Part shown: positions 1 through 8,998 of the stretch, piece after piece
Numbering within the stretch: the first letter of the stretch is position 1
Layout: each line of letters begins with the position of its first letter
Source of the DNA: RH-AL1 sp964245015
Lineage (GTDB): Bacteria; Pseudomonadota; Alphaproteobacteria; Rhizobiales; Beijerinckiaceae
DNA length: 56,902 bases
NCBI GenBank assembly: GCA_964245015.1
Contig: CAXTMA010000002.1
Span: 1 to 56,902, forward strand
Direction of reading: 5' to 3'
Notes under the pieces: generated by a model
Databases searched by the model: none
The model's input: only the letters and a program-made list of their open reading frames with translations
What the model was told of the DNA's origin: nothing
Made by a program: the position numbers and the translations under genes

Positions 1-103
1 CGCCAGCTTCGCCGCCGTGCCCTACTGCCCCGCCCTGATCGGCGCCGCCCGATTGGAAACCGATCCGGCGGTGATGGTCGCCTTTCGCCCGAAAGGCGCG
101 TAA
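1..103 (+). CDS. mogA: Molybdopterin adenylyltransferase MogA, C-terminal fragment
   Basis: Only the last 33 codons lie in the window, in the frame starting at base 2 and ending at TAA 101-103. The readable tail contains VPYCPALIGAARLETDP and ends AFRPKGA. As I recall it, E. coli MogA ends with a very similar stretch (VPYCIQLLEGPYVET, then AAFRPKSA), so the assignment rests on alignment with a remembered sequence. MogA adenylylates molybdopterin before molybdenum insertion in the cytoplasm. The gene is truncated by the window edge, so nothing can be said of its active site. It is followed by about 145 bases before the next gene, so it is probably not part of the downstream unit. Confidence 0.75.
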   Translation, partial: ASFAAVPYCPALIGAARLETDPAVMVAFRPKGA

Positions 104-249
104 GGCAGGCGGTGCATCGACGGCAGCCGTCGCACCGAGGCGGGGGCGGCGTGGCCGCGTCACCGGGCAGGGCACGAACGTTGCCTGCGTCGTGCCACCG
201 ACTTAGAACGGCTCGACCCTAGCCACCCGACGACGAGCGAGCTTGCTTT

Positions 250-3200
250 TTGGCCATTTCCGCCGCGATCACCCACCTGACGCACTACCGGTACGACCGC
301 CCGGTCAACATCGGGCCGCAGGTGATTCGCTTGCGGCCAGCGCCGCATTGCCGCACGCCGGTGCGGAGCTACGCGCTGCGGGTTTCGCCGGCCGATCATT
401 TCATCAACTGGCAGCAGGATCCGCACGGCAATTGGGTCGCCCGTTTCGTCTTCCCCAACAGGGCGCGGGAGTTGAAGATCGAAGTCGACCTTGCCGTCGA
501 CCTCGACGTCTACAATCCCTTCGACTTCTTCGTCGAAGACTATGCGACCAACTTCCCGTTCCGCTACGAGCCGGACCTCGCCACCGACCTTGCCCCCTAT
601 CTCGAAGCCGAGCCGGCCGGTCCCGAACTCGCCGCCTTCCTTCGCGACCTGCCGGACAGCAAGATTTCCACAGCCGATTTCCTCGTCGACCTCAACAGCC
701 GCCTGTCGCGCCACGTCCGCTACCTGATCCGGCTGGAGCCGGGCGTCCAGGAGCCGGAAGAAACGTTGGCCAAGCGCTCGGGCTCGTGCCGCGACTCGGC
801 CTGGGCCCTCGTCCAGCTGCTGCGCCATCTCGGCATCGCCGCCCGCTTCGTGTCGGGCTACCTCATCCAGCTGAAAGCCGACATCGATCCCGTCGACGGG
901 CCGCAGGGCACCCGGGTCGATTTCACCGACCTGCACGCCTGGGCCGAGGCCTTCGTGCCCGGCGCCGGCTGGATCGGCCTCGACGCCACCTCCGGCCTGC
1001 TCTGCGCCGAGGGCCACATCCCCGTCTGCGCCACGCCGCACTACCGCTCGGCCGCGCCGATCTCGGGCCTCGTCGACTACGCCGAAGTGACCTTCGCCTA
1101 CGACATGCAGGTGCGGCGCATCGCGGAAACGCCGCGCATCTCGCTGCCGTTCGCCGACGAAGCGTGGGTCGAACTCGACCGCCTCGGCGAGAAGGTCGAT
1201 GCCGATCTCGTCGCGCAGGACGTCCGCCTGACGATGGGCGGCGAGCCGACCTTCGTGTCCATCGACGACTTCGAGGCGCCGGAATGGAACAGCGCCGCCG
1301 TTGGTGAAACCAAGCAGGGATTCGCCGATCGCCTGACCCGCCGCCTGCGCGCCCGCTTCGCGCCGGGCGGCATGCTGCACTATGGGCAAGGCAAGTGGTA
1401 TCCCGGCGAAACGCTGCCGCGATGGGCCTTCGCCCTGTACTGGCGGCGCGACGGCAAGCCGATCTGGAGCAACCCCGACCTGATCGCGGCGGTGCCGCGC
1501 ACCCTGACGGCTGAAGAGAAGGCGAAGGCGCCCGAGCCGCCGGCCGCCGCCGAAGGCCTGCGGGCCAAGGCCGAGGCCTTTGCCGCCGGCATCGCCCGCA
1601 ACCTGGGTGTGGAACCCGGCACCCTGCTGCCGGCCTACGAGGATGCCGCGAGCTGGCTGCTGCGCGAAGGCAACCTGCCCGACAACGTATCGCCGATCGA
1701 CCCGAAGATCGACGATCCCGAAGAGCGCAACCGGATGATCCGCACCTTTACGCGCGGCCTGTCGGTGCCGTCGGGCTACGTGCTGCCGGTGCAGCGCTGG
1801 AACACCCGGGCTCAGCCGGACGGGCGCTGGACCAGCGAGCTTTGGCGGTTGCGCCGGGGGCACCTGTTCCTGGTGCCCGGCGATTCCCCGGTCGGCTATC
1901 GCCTGCCGCTGTCGAGCCTGCCGCATGTTCCGCCGGCGTCCTACCCCTTCATCAACGACGCCGACCCGACCCGTCCGCTGGGTGATCTGCCCGATCCGGC
2001 GGACCTGCGCGCCGCCGCGCCGGCGGCCGCCACCCTGCCGTTCGAGCGCATGAGCGTGCCGCCGCGGCACCCCGGTGAGCCGACCTCGCCGAAGGTGGAG
2101 ATCGACGGCGCCGTGCGCACCGCCGTGTCGGTGGAGCCGCGCGATGGCGTCATCTGCGTTTTCATGCCGCCGGTGAAGGCGCTGGAAGACTATCTGGAGC
2201 TGCTGGCGGCGGTGGAGGCCACCGCCGCCGAACTCGGCCTGCCCGTGCACGTCGAAGGCTATCCCCCGCCCCTCGACCCGCGCCTCGACGTCATCAAGGT
2301 GACGCCCGATCCCGGCGTGCTGGAAATCAACGTGCAGCCGGCCAACAGCTGGCGCGAGGCGGTGGCCATCACCCGCGGCCTGTACGAGGACGCGAGGGCG
2401 TGCCGCCTGGGCGCCGACAAGTTCATGACCGACGGCCGCCACACCGGCACCGGCGGCGGCAACCACGTCGTGCTCGGTGGCGCCACGCCGGCCGATTCGC
2501 CGTTCCTGCGCCGGCCGAACCTGCTCAAGAGCTTCGTCCTGTACTGGCAACGCCATCCCTCGCTGTCGTACCTCTTCGCGGGGCTGTTCATCGGGCCGAC
2601 GAGCCAGGCGCCGCGCGTGGACGAAGCGCGCCACGACGGTCTCTACGAGCTGGAGATCGCCCTCGCGCAGGTGCCGAAGCCCGGCGAGGCCTGCCCGCTC
2701 TGGCTGATCGACAGGCTGTTCCGCAACATCCTGGTCGACGTCACCGGCAACACCCACCGCGCCGAGATCTGCATCGACAAGCTGTACTCGCCCGACGGGC
2801 CGACCGGGCGGCTGGGCCTCATCGAGTTCCGCTCCTTCGAGATGCCGCCCGATGCCCGCATGAGCCTCGCCCAGCAGTTGCTGCTGCGCGCCTTCGTCGC
2901 CTGGTTCTGGCGGCAGCCGCAGGACGGCTCCTTCGTGCGCTGGGGCACGGTGCTGCACGACCGGTTCATGCTGCCGCACTTTGTTTGGGCGGATTTCCTC
3001 GGCGTGCTCGCCGACCTCCGCGCGGCCGGCACCGACATCGACCCGGCGTGGTTCGAGGCGCAGCGCGAGTTCCGCTTCCCGTTCTGCGGCACGGTGGAGG
3101 CGGGCGGCGTGCGGCTGGAGCTGCGCCAAGCCCTGGAGCCCTGGCACGTTCTCGGCGAGACCGGGGCGCTCGGCGGCACCATCCGCTACGTCGACGCCTC

Positions 3201-3624
3201 CATGCAGCGCCTGCAGGTGCAGGTCGAGGGCTTCGTGCCAGGCCGGCACTTGATCGCCTGCAACGGACGCCCTCTGCCGATGACGGGAACCGGCCGCGGC
3301 GGGCAGGCGGTCGCCGGCGTGCGTTTCAAGGCGTGGCAGCCGGCCGACGGCCTGCATCCGACGATCCCGCCGCATACGCCGCTCACCTTCGACATCTACG
3401 ATCAATGGTCCGGGCGCTCGCTGGGCGGCTGCACCTATCACGCCGCCCATCCCGGCGGTCGCAGCTACGACACCTTCCCGGTCAACGCCTTCGAGGCGGA
3501 AGCGCGCCGCCTCGCGCGCTTCGAGGCGAGCGGACACACGCCCGGCGTCTTCGCCGTGCGGCCGGAAACGCCCAATCCCGACTTCCCCCTGACGCTCGAC
3601 CTGCGCCGCGTGCACCAAGGCTAG
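250..3624 (+). CDS. DUF2126 giant transglutaminase-like protein
   Basis: This 1124-residue protein starts at a TTG; the purine-rich GAGCGAG about 10 bases upstream could serve as ribosome site. The N-terminal ~80 residues match the beta-sandwich that precedes bacterial transglutaminase-like domains (THLTHYRYDRPV). A papain-like triad is readable: Cys180 in GSCRDSAW, His229 in DLHAWAEAF and Asp245 in GLDATSG. The remaining ~800 residues are the large uncharacterised DUF2126 region, with conserved-looking blocks such as RHTGTGGGNHVVLGG and NPDFPLTLDLRR at the end. Family members occur widely beside circularly permuted ATP-grasp/alpha-E proteins, as here. The biochemical role is not established; a peptide or isopeptide hydrolase or ligase partner is an inference from the triad and the neighbours. 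Confidence 0.93.
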   Translation: MAISAAITHLTHYRYDRPVNIGPQVIRLRPAPHCRTPVRSYALRVSPADHFINWQQDPHGNWVARFVFPNRARELKIEVDLAVDLDVYNPFDFFVEDYATNFPFRYEPDLATDLAPYLEAEPAGPELAAFLRDLPDSKISTADFLVDLNSRLSRHVRYLIRLEPGVQEPEETLAKRSGSCRDSAWALVQLLRHLGIAARFVSGYLIQLKADIDPVDGPQGTRVDFTDLHAWAEAFVPGAGWIGLDATSGLLCAEGHIPVCATPHYRSAAPISGLVDYAEVTFAYDMQVRRIAETPRISLPFADEAWVELDRLGEKVDADLVAQDVRLTMGGEPTFVSIDDFEAPEWNSAAVGETKQGFADRLTRRLRARFAPGGMLHYGQGKWYPGETLPRWAFALYWRRDGKPIWSNPDLIAAVPRTLTAEEKAKAPEPPAAAEGLRAKAEAFAAGIARNLGVEPGTLLPAYEDAASWLLREGNLPDNVSPIDPKIDDPEERNRMIRTFTRGLSVPSGYVLPVQRWNTRAQPDGRWTSELWRLRRGHLFLVPGDSPVGYRLPLSSLPHVPPASYPFINDADPTRPLGDLPDPADLRAAAPAAATLPFERMSVPPRHPGEPTSPKVEIDGAVRTAVSVEPRDGVICVFMPPVKALEDYLELLAAVEATAAELGLPVHVEGYPPPLDPRLDVIKVTPDPGVLEINVQPANSWREAVAITRGLYEDARACRLGADKFMTDGRHTGTGGGNHVVLGGATPADSPFLRRPNLLKSFVLYWQRHPSLSYLFAGLFIGPTSQAPRVDEARHDGLYELEIALAQVPKPGEACPLWLIDRLFRNILVDVTGNTHRAEICIDKLYSPDGPTGRLGLIEFRSFEMPPDARMSLAQQLLLRAFVAWFWRQPQDGSFVRWGTVLHDRFMLPHFVWADFLGVLADLRAAGTDIDPAWFEAQREFRFPFCGTVEAGGVRLELRQALEPWHVLGETGALGGTIRYVDASMQRLQVQVEGFVPGRHLIACNGRPLPMTGTGRGGQAVAGVRFKAWQPADGLHPTIPPHTPLTFDIYDQWSGRSLGGCTYHAAHPGGRSYDTFPVNAFEAEARRLARFEASGHTPGVFAVRPETPNPDFPLTLDLRRVHQG

Positions 3625-3643
3625 CGATGGCGGAGCGACGGGA

Positions 3644-6184
3644 ATGACGCGCAACGACGGCGGCGGAGCGATCGACGGCGCACAAGCGTCGCTGACGCAG
3701 CTGCCCGGCTTTTCCGACCTCGACGAGATCGTGGCACGATACCGCCGCCTGCCGGGAGTGCCTGACGAGTTCCTCGCGGCCGATGGCTCGCCCCGGCCGG
3801 CTTGGCTGCGCGTGATCGCGCGGCTGGTCGAGATCGGGCCGCAGGAAATGCAGCGGCGGTTCGCCAGCGCCGATCGCCACATCCGCGACTCCGGCGCCTC
3901 CTACCGGCCCTACGGCGGCGCCATGGAGCAGAGCTGGCCGATCGGGCATCTGCCGCTGCTGATCGCATCCGAGGAGTGGCGCCACATGGCCGCCGGCGTC
4001 GCCCAGCGCGCCGAGCTGATGGAAGCCGTGCTCGCCGACATCTACGGCGAGGGTCGACTGATCGCGGAGGGCGCCGTGCCGGCCTCGGCCATCGCCGGCT
4101 GCCCGGACTACCTCCAGCCGATGACCGGCGCCCTCCGGCGCGGCGAGCGGCACCTCCATCTGTACGCCGCCGACCTCGGCCGCGGCCCGGACGGCAAGTG
4201 GTGGGTGCTGGGCGACCGCACGCAGGCGCCCTCGGGCACAGGCTACGCCCTGGCCAACCGCCTTGTCCTGTCGCGCACCTTTCCCTACCTCTACCGCAAC
4301 CTCAACGTCGAGCGGCTGGCACCCTTCTTCGACGCCTTTCGCGCCGGGCTCGCCGCCCACGCGAGCCGCAGCGATCCCCGCATCTGCCTGCTCACGCCGG
4401 GATCCTTCAACGAGACCTACTTCGAACAGGCCTACCTCGCCCGCTATCTCGGCCTGCTGCTGGTCGAGGGCGGCGACCTCACTGTGCGCGACGGTGTCGC
4501 CCACGTGCGCACCATCGCCGGCCTGAAACGCGCCGACGTCATCCTGCGTCGCATCGACTCCGACTTCGCCGACCCTCTCGAACTCAACGCCCGCTCCTGC
4601 CTCGGCGTCCCCGGCCTCGTCGAGGCGGTTCGCACCGGCGGCGTGACGCTGGCCAACGCGCTGGGGTCCGGCGTCGTCGAAACCCCGGTGATGATGAGCT
4701 TCATGCCCGGCCTGTGCCGCCGCGTGCTCGGCGAGGAGCTGAAGCTGCCCAACATCGCGACCTGGTGGTGCGGGCAGTCGAGGGAGCGCAAGGCCGTGCT
4801 CGATCGGATGGACGAGATGGCGCTGGCCGGCGCCTTCGGCGACGCGCTGCCCGGCGCCGAGCGATACCAGTCGGTGATCGGCGCCACCTTGAGCGCGCCC
4901 AACAAGGCGAAGCTGCGCGACGCGATCGCGCGACGCGGCATCGACTATGTCGGGCAGGAAGTGGTCAAGCTGTCGACAACGCCCGTCTGGCTCGACGGTC
5001 AGCTGCAGCCGCGCCCCTTCACACTTCGCGTCTTCGCCGCCCGCACGCCCGACGGCTGGACGGTGATGCCCGGCGGCTTCTGCCGGGTGTCGCACCGCCC
5101 CGACGTGCGCGCCGTGATCATGGGCGCCGGCGCCGAGTCGGCCGATGTTTGGGTCATCGGCGACGAGCCGGTCGCGCAAACGACGCTTCTGCCGACCGAA
5201 GGCAGCCAGCGCATCCGCCGCGTCCTCGGCAACCTGCCGAGCCGGGCGGCCGACAACCTGTTCTGGTTCGGCCGCTATCTCGAACGGGCGGAAGCGGTGC
5301 TGCGGCTGGTGCGCGCCTATGCCGGCCGCCTGATCGAATTGAACTCGCCGCTCGCCGATGCGTCCTGGTCGGTGGAGCAGCTTGAGGGCCTGTTCGACGG
5401 AACCGGCGCGATCGAGCTGGAAAAGGTCACCACGGGAACGGCGCTCGCCGCCAACGCCTTGTTCAGCAAGTCGGACTTCGGCTCGGCATTCCGCCTGGTC
5501 GACGACGCCCGCCGCGCCGCCTCGACAGTGCGCGAGCGCTTGTCGCCCGATACGTGGCGCCTGATCGAGGACGCGCACACCATCCTCGACCGCGATCCCG
5601 GCCTCACCTTCGAGGAGGTCGACATCACCGACCGGGTCGAGGCGGCGCTGCGCCGCATGGCCGCCATTTCCGGCCTCGCCCAGGAGAACATGAACCGCGG
5701 CGCCGGCTGGCACCTGCTCGACCTCGGGCGTCGCATCGAGCGCGCCATCAACACCTGCCGCTTCGCCCGCCGCCTGATCTGCCCGGATGGCCGCGCGGAG
5801 GGCCTGGGCGTTCTGCTCGACCTCGTCGACTCGCAGATCACCTACCGTTCGCGCTACCTCGTCGGCCTGTCGCTGCCGCAGGTGCGCGACATGGTACTGC
5901 TCGATCCCTACAACCCGCGCTCGGTCGCCGCCCAGGTCGAGCGCATCGTGGAGCATCTCGGCAAGCTGCCCGGCCTCAACCAGGACGGCATGCTGGAAGC
6001 GCCGCAGCGCCTCGCTTTGGCGATCCACAGCGAACTCGCCACCGGCGTCGCCGCCGCCTTCGATACCTCGGCCGTCCTGTCAGTCGAGCGGCGCCTGCTC
6101 GATCTCGGCGATGCCATCGGCACCCGCTACTTCCTGCACGGGGCAGCGGCCGTGCGGGCCGACAAGGCCGTGGGTTTGGCGTGA
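3644..6184 (+). CDS. Circularly permuted ATP-grasp protein fused to alpha-E domain
   Basis: The gene starts 20 bases after the DUF2126 stop, at an ATG with GGAG eight bases upstream, so the two are probably cotranscribed. The 846-residue product is a fusion. The first ~500 residues resemble the circularly permuted ATP-grasp family (DUF404/DUF407), with RRIDSDFADPLELN and GVTLANALGSGVVETP blocks. From about residue 524 an all-helical alpha-E domain (DUF403) begins with NLFWFGRYLERAEAVLR and runs to the end. In many genomes these are separate genes. ATP-grasp enzymes usually form amide bonds with carboxylates, so a peptide-like product is predicted, but the substrates are unknown. It sits between two transglutaminase-like genes, which suggests paired synthesis and cleavage. 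Confidence 0.93.
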   Translation: MTRNDGGGAIDGAQASLTQLPGFSDLDEIVARYRRLPGVPDEFLAADGSPRPAWLRVIARLVEIGPQEMQRRFASADRHIRDSGASYRPYGGAMEQSWPIGHLPLLIASEEWRHMAAGVAQRAELMEAVLADIYGEGRLIAEGAVPASAIAGCPDYLQPMTGALRRGERHLHLYAADLGRGPDGKWWVLGDRTQAPSGTGYALANRLVLSRTFPYLYRNLNVERLAPFFDAFRAGLAAHASRSDPRICLLTPGSFNETYFEQAYLARYLGLLLVEGGDLTVRDGVAHVRTIAGLKRADVILRRIDSDFADPLELNARSCLGVPGLVEAVRTGGVTLANALGSGVVETPVMMSFMPGLCRRVLGEELKLPNIATWWCGQSRERKAVLDRMDEMALAGAFGDALPGAERYQSVIGATLSAPNKAKLRDAIARRGIDYVGQEVVKLSTTPVWLDGQLQPRPFTLRVFAARTPDGWTVMPGGFCRVSHRPDVRAVIMGAGAESADVWVIGDEPVAQTTLLPTEGSQRIRRVLGNLPSRAADNLFWFGRYLERAEAVLRLVRAYAGRLIELNSPLADASWSVEQLEGLFDGTGAIELEKVTTGTALAANALFSKSDFGSAFRLVDDARRAASTVRERLSPDTWRLIEDAHTILDRDPGLTFEEVDITDRVEAALRRMAAISGLAQENMNRGAGWHLLDLGRRIERAINTCRFARRLICPDGRAEGLGVLLDLVDSQITYRSRYLVGLSLPQVRDMVLLDPYNPRSVAAQVERIVEHLGKLPGLNQDGMLEAPQRLALAIHSELATGVAAAFDTSAVLSVERRLLDLGDAIGTRYFLHGAAAVRADKAVGLA

Positions 6185-6211
6185 CCTTGCGCCACCAATG
6201 ATGCCACTGAA

Positions 6212-7093
6212 ATGATCTACGACATCAAGCACGTCACGCTCTACGAGTACGGGTCCAGCGTCACCTACTCGAACTGCGCCCTGCGCCTGCTTCCGCGCGA
6301 CGAGCCGGGGCAGGTGGTCTACGCCAGCGCGCTCGACATCGTGCCGGCGCCCGAACGCACGGCCGAGCGCATGTGCTTCTTCGGCAACCGCGTCACCTGG
6401 ATCACCATCGAAACGGCGCACCGCTCGCTGACCGTCTCGACGAAGACATCCGTCGAGATCCACCGCGATCCGCCGCCGCCGGCGGAAACGACCGAGCCCT
6501 GGGAAACCGTGCGCGACGCCGCCTTCGCCACGCGCGCGCTCGATCCCGACTCGCCGGCCCACTACATCCACGCCAGCCGCTTCGTTCCCCACCACCAGCC
6601 GGCGACGCTCTATGCCAGCGAGAGTTTCCCCCCGGCGCGGCCGGTACTGCAGGGCGCGGCGGATCTGATGGGCCGCATCCGTCGCGAGTTCCGCTACGAC
6701 CCCAAGGCGACGGTCGTCTCCACCCCCCTTTCGGAGGCCTTCGCCAAGCGCCACGGCGTGTGCCAGGACTTCGCCCACATCATGATCTCCGGGCTGCGCG
6801 GGCTGGGGCTGCCGGCCCGCTACGTGTCGGGCTACATCCGCACCATCCCACCCCCCGGCAAGAAGCGGCTGGAGGGCGCCGATGCCACCCACGCCTGGGT
6901 CTCCGTCTGGTGCGGCGCGACCGTCGGCTGGGTCGGCCTCGACCCGACCAACAACATCATGATCGGCGACGATCACATCATCCTGGCCAAGGGTCGCGAC
7001 TATGCCGACATTTCGCCCGTCGCCGGCATTATTCTCGGGTCCAAGGAACAGGATGTCGACGTCAAGGTCGACGTGATCCCGCGCGGCGAGTAG
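6212..7093 (+). CDS. Transglutaminase-like cysteine protease-fold protein
   Basis: This 293-residue protein has an N-terminal transglutaminase-N-type sandwich (YDIKHVTLYEYGSSVTYS) followed by the catalytic core. The triad is Cys184 in HGVCQDFAH, His227 in DATHAWVSV and Asp244 in GLDPTNN. It begins 27 bases after the ATP-grasp/alpha-E gene with a weak ribosome site, consistent with translation from the same message. It is the smaller of two transglutaminase-like proteins flanking the ATP-grasp gene. In many genomes the equivalent cluster also contains Anbu, a proteasome-like peptidase; none follows here. No signal peptide is visible, so it is probably cytoplasmic. The fold assignment is firm; the reaction is not known. 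Confidence 0.92.
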   Translation: MIYDIKHVTLYEYGSSVTYSNCALRLLPRDEPGQVVYASALDIVPAPERTAERMCFFGNRVTWITIETAHRSLTVSTKTSVEIHRDPPPPAETTEPWETVRDAAFATRALDPDSPAHYIHASRFVPHHQPATLYASESFPPARPVLQGAADLMGRIRREFRYDPKATVVSTPLSEAFAKRHGVCQDFAHIMISGLRGLGLPARYVSGYIRTIPPPGKKRLEGADATHAWVSVWCGATVGWVGLDPTNNIMIGDDHIILAKGRDYADISPVAGIILGSKEQDVDVKVDVIPRGE

Positions 7094-7196
7094 CCGACAC
7101 CCGCACCCGTCCCGGACGGGCCCACGGGTCGAACGCGGGTCGGGCGGGCCTCGGATCCGCCCGCGGCGCGACGACGACGTAGTCACGCACTTCGCA

Positions 7197-7776
7197 CTAC
7201 AGGTTGTCGGCCTCGCCCTGGCGCTTCAAGGCCTCGGCCAGCAGGCTGGCGAGCAGGGGATGATCGGCGGTTCGCAGGCCGAACACCCGGCCAACGATCT
7301 GCTTCCGCATCCGTGCCGCCTCGGCCGACTGCTGGACGTTGCGGTTGATCCGATGGCTCGCAACCCTCTGCTGGCCGACATCGGCGCCGACGTTCCTCAT
7401 GTCGCCACGCAACAGGTCGAAGGCCTGCAGCACCTCCTCGATGCCCATGGGCGTTCCTCCGATGAGGTTGCGGATTCCCGCCGTTTGCTGATGGATGTCG
7501 GCGTTCGCCGTCTCCGACTGCACCGCCAGCGCCGTTGACCTCCGCGGCGACCACCGCGAAGCTGCGGCCAGCTTCGCCGGTCCGCGCCGGCTCGATCGTC
7601 ATCGGCAGGCCGTCGGGCTGCAGGTCGCTCAACCGCTGGGTGATGTGGTGGCCGATGATGTCGCCTGCCGCCGGGGCTCCAAAGGCCTTGCAGCAGGCCA
7701 CGTTGGCGTAGGCGATCTCGCCGTTGTACATGACAAAGGTCGGCGAGCTGAATTTATCGAGGGCGCGCGCCTTCAC
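7197..7776 (-). pseudogene. Decayed PAS-domain chemotaxis receptor remnant
   Basis: On the minus strand, a PAS-like start (SSPTFVMYNGEIAYANVACC) runs straight into the tip of a methyl-accepting chemotaxis signalling domain, TGEAGRSFAVVAAEVN. The intervening linker and first coiled-coil arm are missing. Immediately after AAEVN the frame is lost. Removing one G around 7531-7534 restores ALAVQSETANADIHQQTAG and the rest of the second arm down to the stop at 7197-7199. So there are two lesions, an internal deletion and a one-base insertion. A full receptor would be several hundred residues with membrane segments; none are present. The upstream limit is approximate because no good start (only GTG at 7776) is apparent. 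Confidence 0.8.
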
Positions 7777-8024
7777 CGCTTCAACGCAGAACGTTGCAGC
7801 CGGGCGCGTCGCCTTGTCCAGCCCGCCAGCCTGCCGATATTTGAATCACTCGAACCAAAGCGAACGCTTGGCGGCAGCTTGCCGTCAAGTCACTGACCTG
7901 AAGCAAATGCCGGGGATGCTACGTCCGTCTTCCTGGCGATGGCTCCGCGGCTCCGTGAAGACCTCAGGGCCATCCCTCGTCCCCCGCGCCGTCCGCTCTG
8001 GTGCTGCCCGGCCACCCTGGCGTG

Positions 8025-8726
8025 TCAAAATCCGGCCATGGACTGCAGGCCCTTGCGGTCGCGGACGATGTACAGGCTGCCCCGCCCGGCGATCAGCCCG
8101 CGCGTCTTCAACTCCTTGAGCGCGCGATTGGTGTGCACCGCGCTGAGGCCGAGGTGGTCGGCCATGTCGGTCTGCGTCAGGGCGCAGCGGATCGATCCGT
8201 CGAGGGCTTCGCCGTTCTGCTGCAGGCGAACGAGCAGATCGTACAACAGATCGGCGGTCCGCTCGCGCGCCGACCGTCGGCCGAGGTTGACGATCTGCCG
8301 GATCATGGCCGCGTTCTCCGCCAGCACTGCCGCCATCAGATAGTCGGCGATGGCCGGGCGCTCCCTCATCGCCCGCACGACCAGCTCGCGCCGCAGGATC
8401 GCGATCCGGCAGTCCGCCAAGGCCAGCACGCCGAAGGCCGCCTCGGCAGAGCCGATCGCGTCGAGATCGCACACATCGCCGGCGAGGAAGATCGGCCCGA
8501 TCTGCCGCCGCCCGTCCGGCAGCAGCCGGTACTTGCAGGCCCAGCCCGACAGCAGAACGTGAAGGCACCCGCCCGCCGTATGCTCATCGACGATCTTTTC
8601 GCGCGGCACGACGCTCGTCACCGAGCGCGACGCCCACTCCGTGAGGAAGTCAACATCGTCTCCGGGAAGCGCGCAGCGCACCAGCCTGTTCCGGAAAAAA
8701 TCGTTCAAAGCCACCAAGCCGTCCAT
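8025..8726 (-). CDS. Crp/Fnr-family transcription regulator
   Basis: The product has a cyclic-nucleotide-binding-type beta barrel (HVLLSGWACKYRLLPDGRRQ, then FLAGDVCDLDAIG), a dimerisation helix and a C-terminal winged helix (ALTQTDMADHLGLSAVHTNR). No cysteine cluster typical of Fnr iron-sulfur sensors is visible at the N terminus, so its signal is unknown. I place the start near the ATG at 8726. A strong GGAGGA abuts that ATG, so the TTG nine bases further in or the GTG after it may be the true start. A longer reading opens at 8846 but lacks a ribosome site. It stands alone on the minus strand, divergent from the metallo-beta-lactamase-like gene. Confidence 0.88.
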   Translation of the reverse strand: MDGLVALNDFFRNRLVRCALPGDDVDFLTEWASRSVTSVVPREKIVDEHTAGGCLHVLLSGWACKYRLLPDGRRQIGPIFLAGDVCDLDAIGSAEAAFGVLALADCRIAILRRELVVRAMRERPAIADYLMAAVLAENAAMIRQIVNLGRRSARERTADLLYDLLVRLQQNGEALDGSIRCALTQTDMADHLGLSAVHTNRALKELKTRGLIAGRGSLYIVRDRKGLQSMAGF

Positions 8727-8998
8727 TCCTCCGAGCCCAGCTCGACCATGCCGTAACGGCAAGGAAGCAGGGCGGGAAACGTTCGCGGCGATGCAAGAGA
8801 TCAGCCGATAAATATCGCCAGTGTTGCCGGAAGAGAACGACGCCATATGAAAACCGTGTGAAGATTAAACATGGTTGCGGCACTTCGCCGTCGCGTCGCT
8901 CACTTCATCGTGATGTCGATTGGTGACGGCGCCGCCGGTCGCGTTCTCTTTCCCGTCGGGATAGAAGACGTCGCAAGCCCAGCGGATCGCTTCATCCT

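Noticed and set aside
160..3882. A 1240-residue open frame on the minus strand opposite DUF2126
   Set aside because: It is rich in arginine, histidine and valine with no recognisable domain, and lies antisense to a gene with a clear catalytic triad. Long antisense frames are common in GC-rich coding sequence.
3482..6028. An 848-residue minus-strand frame opposite the ATP-grasp/alpha-E gene
   Set aside because: It is a shadow of the real gene in base composition and shows no domain or ribosome site.
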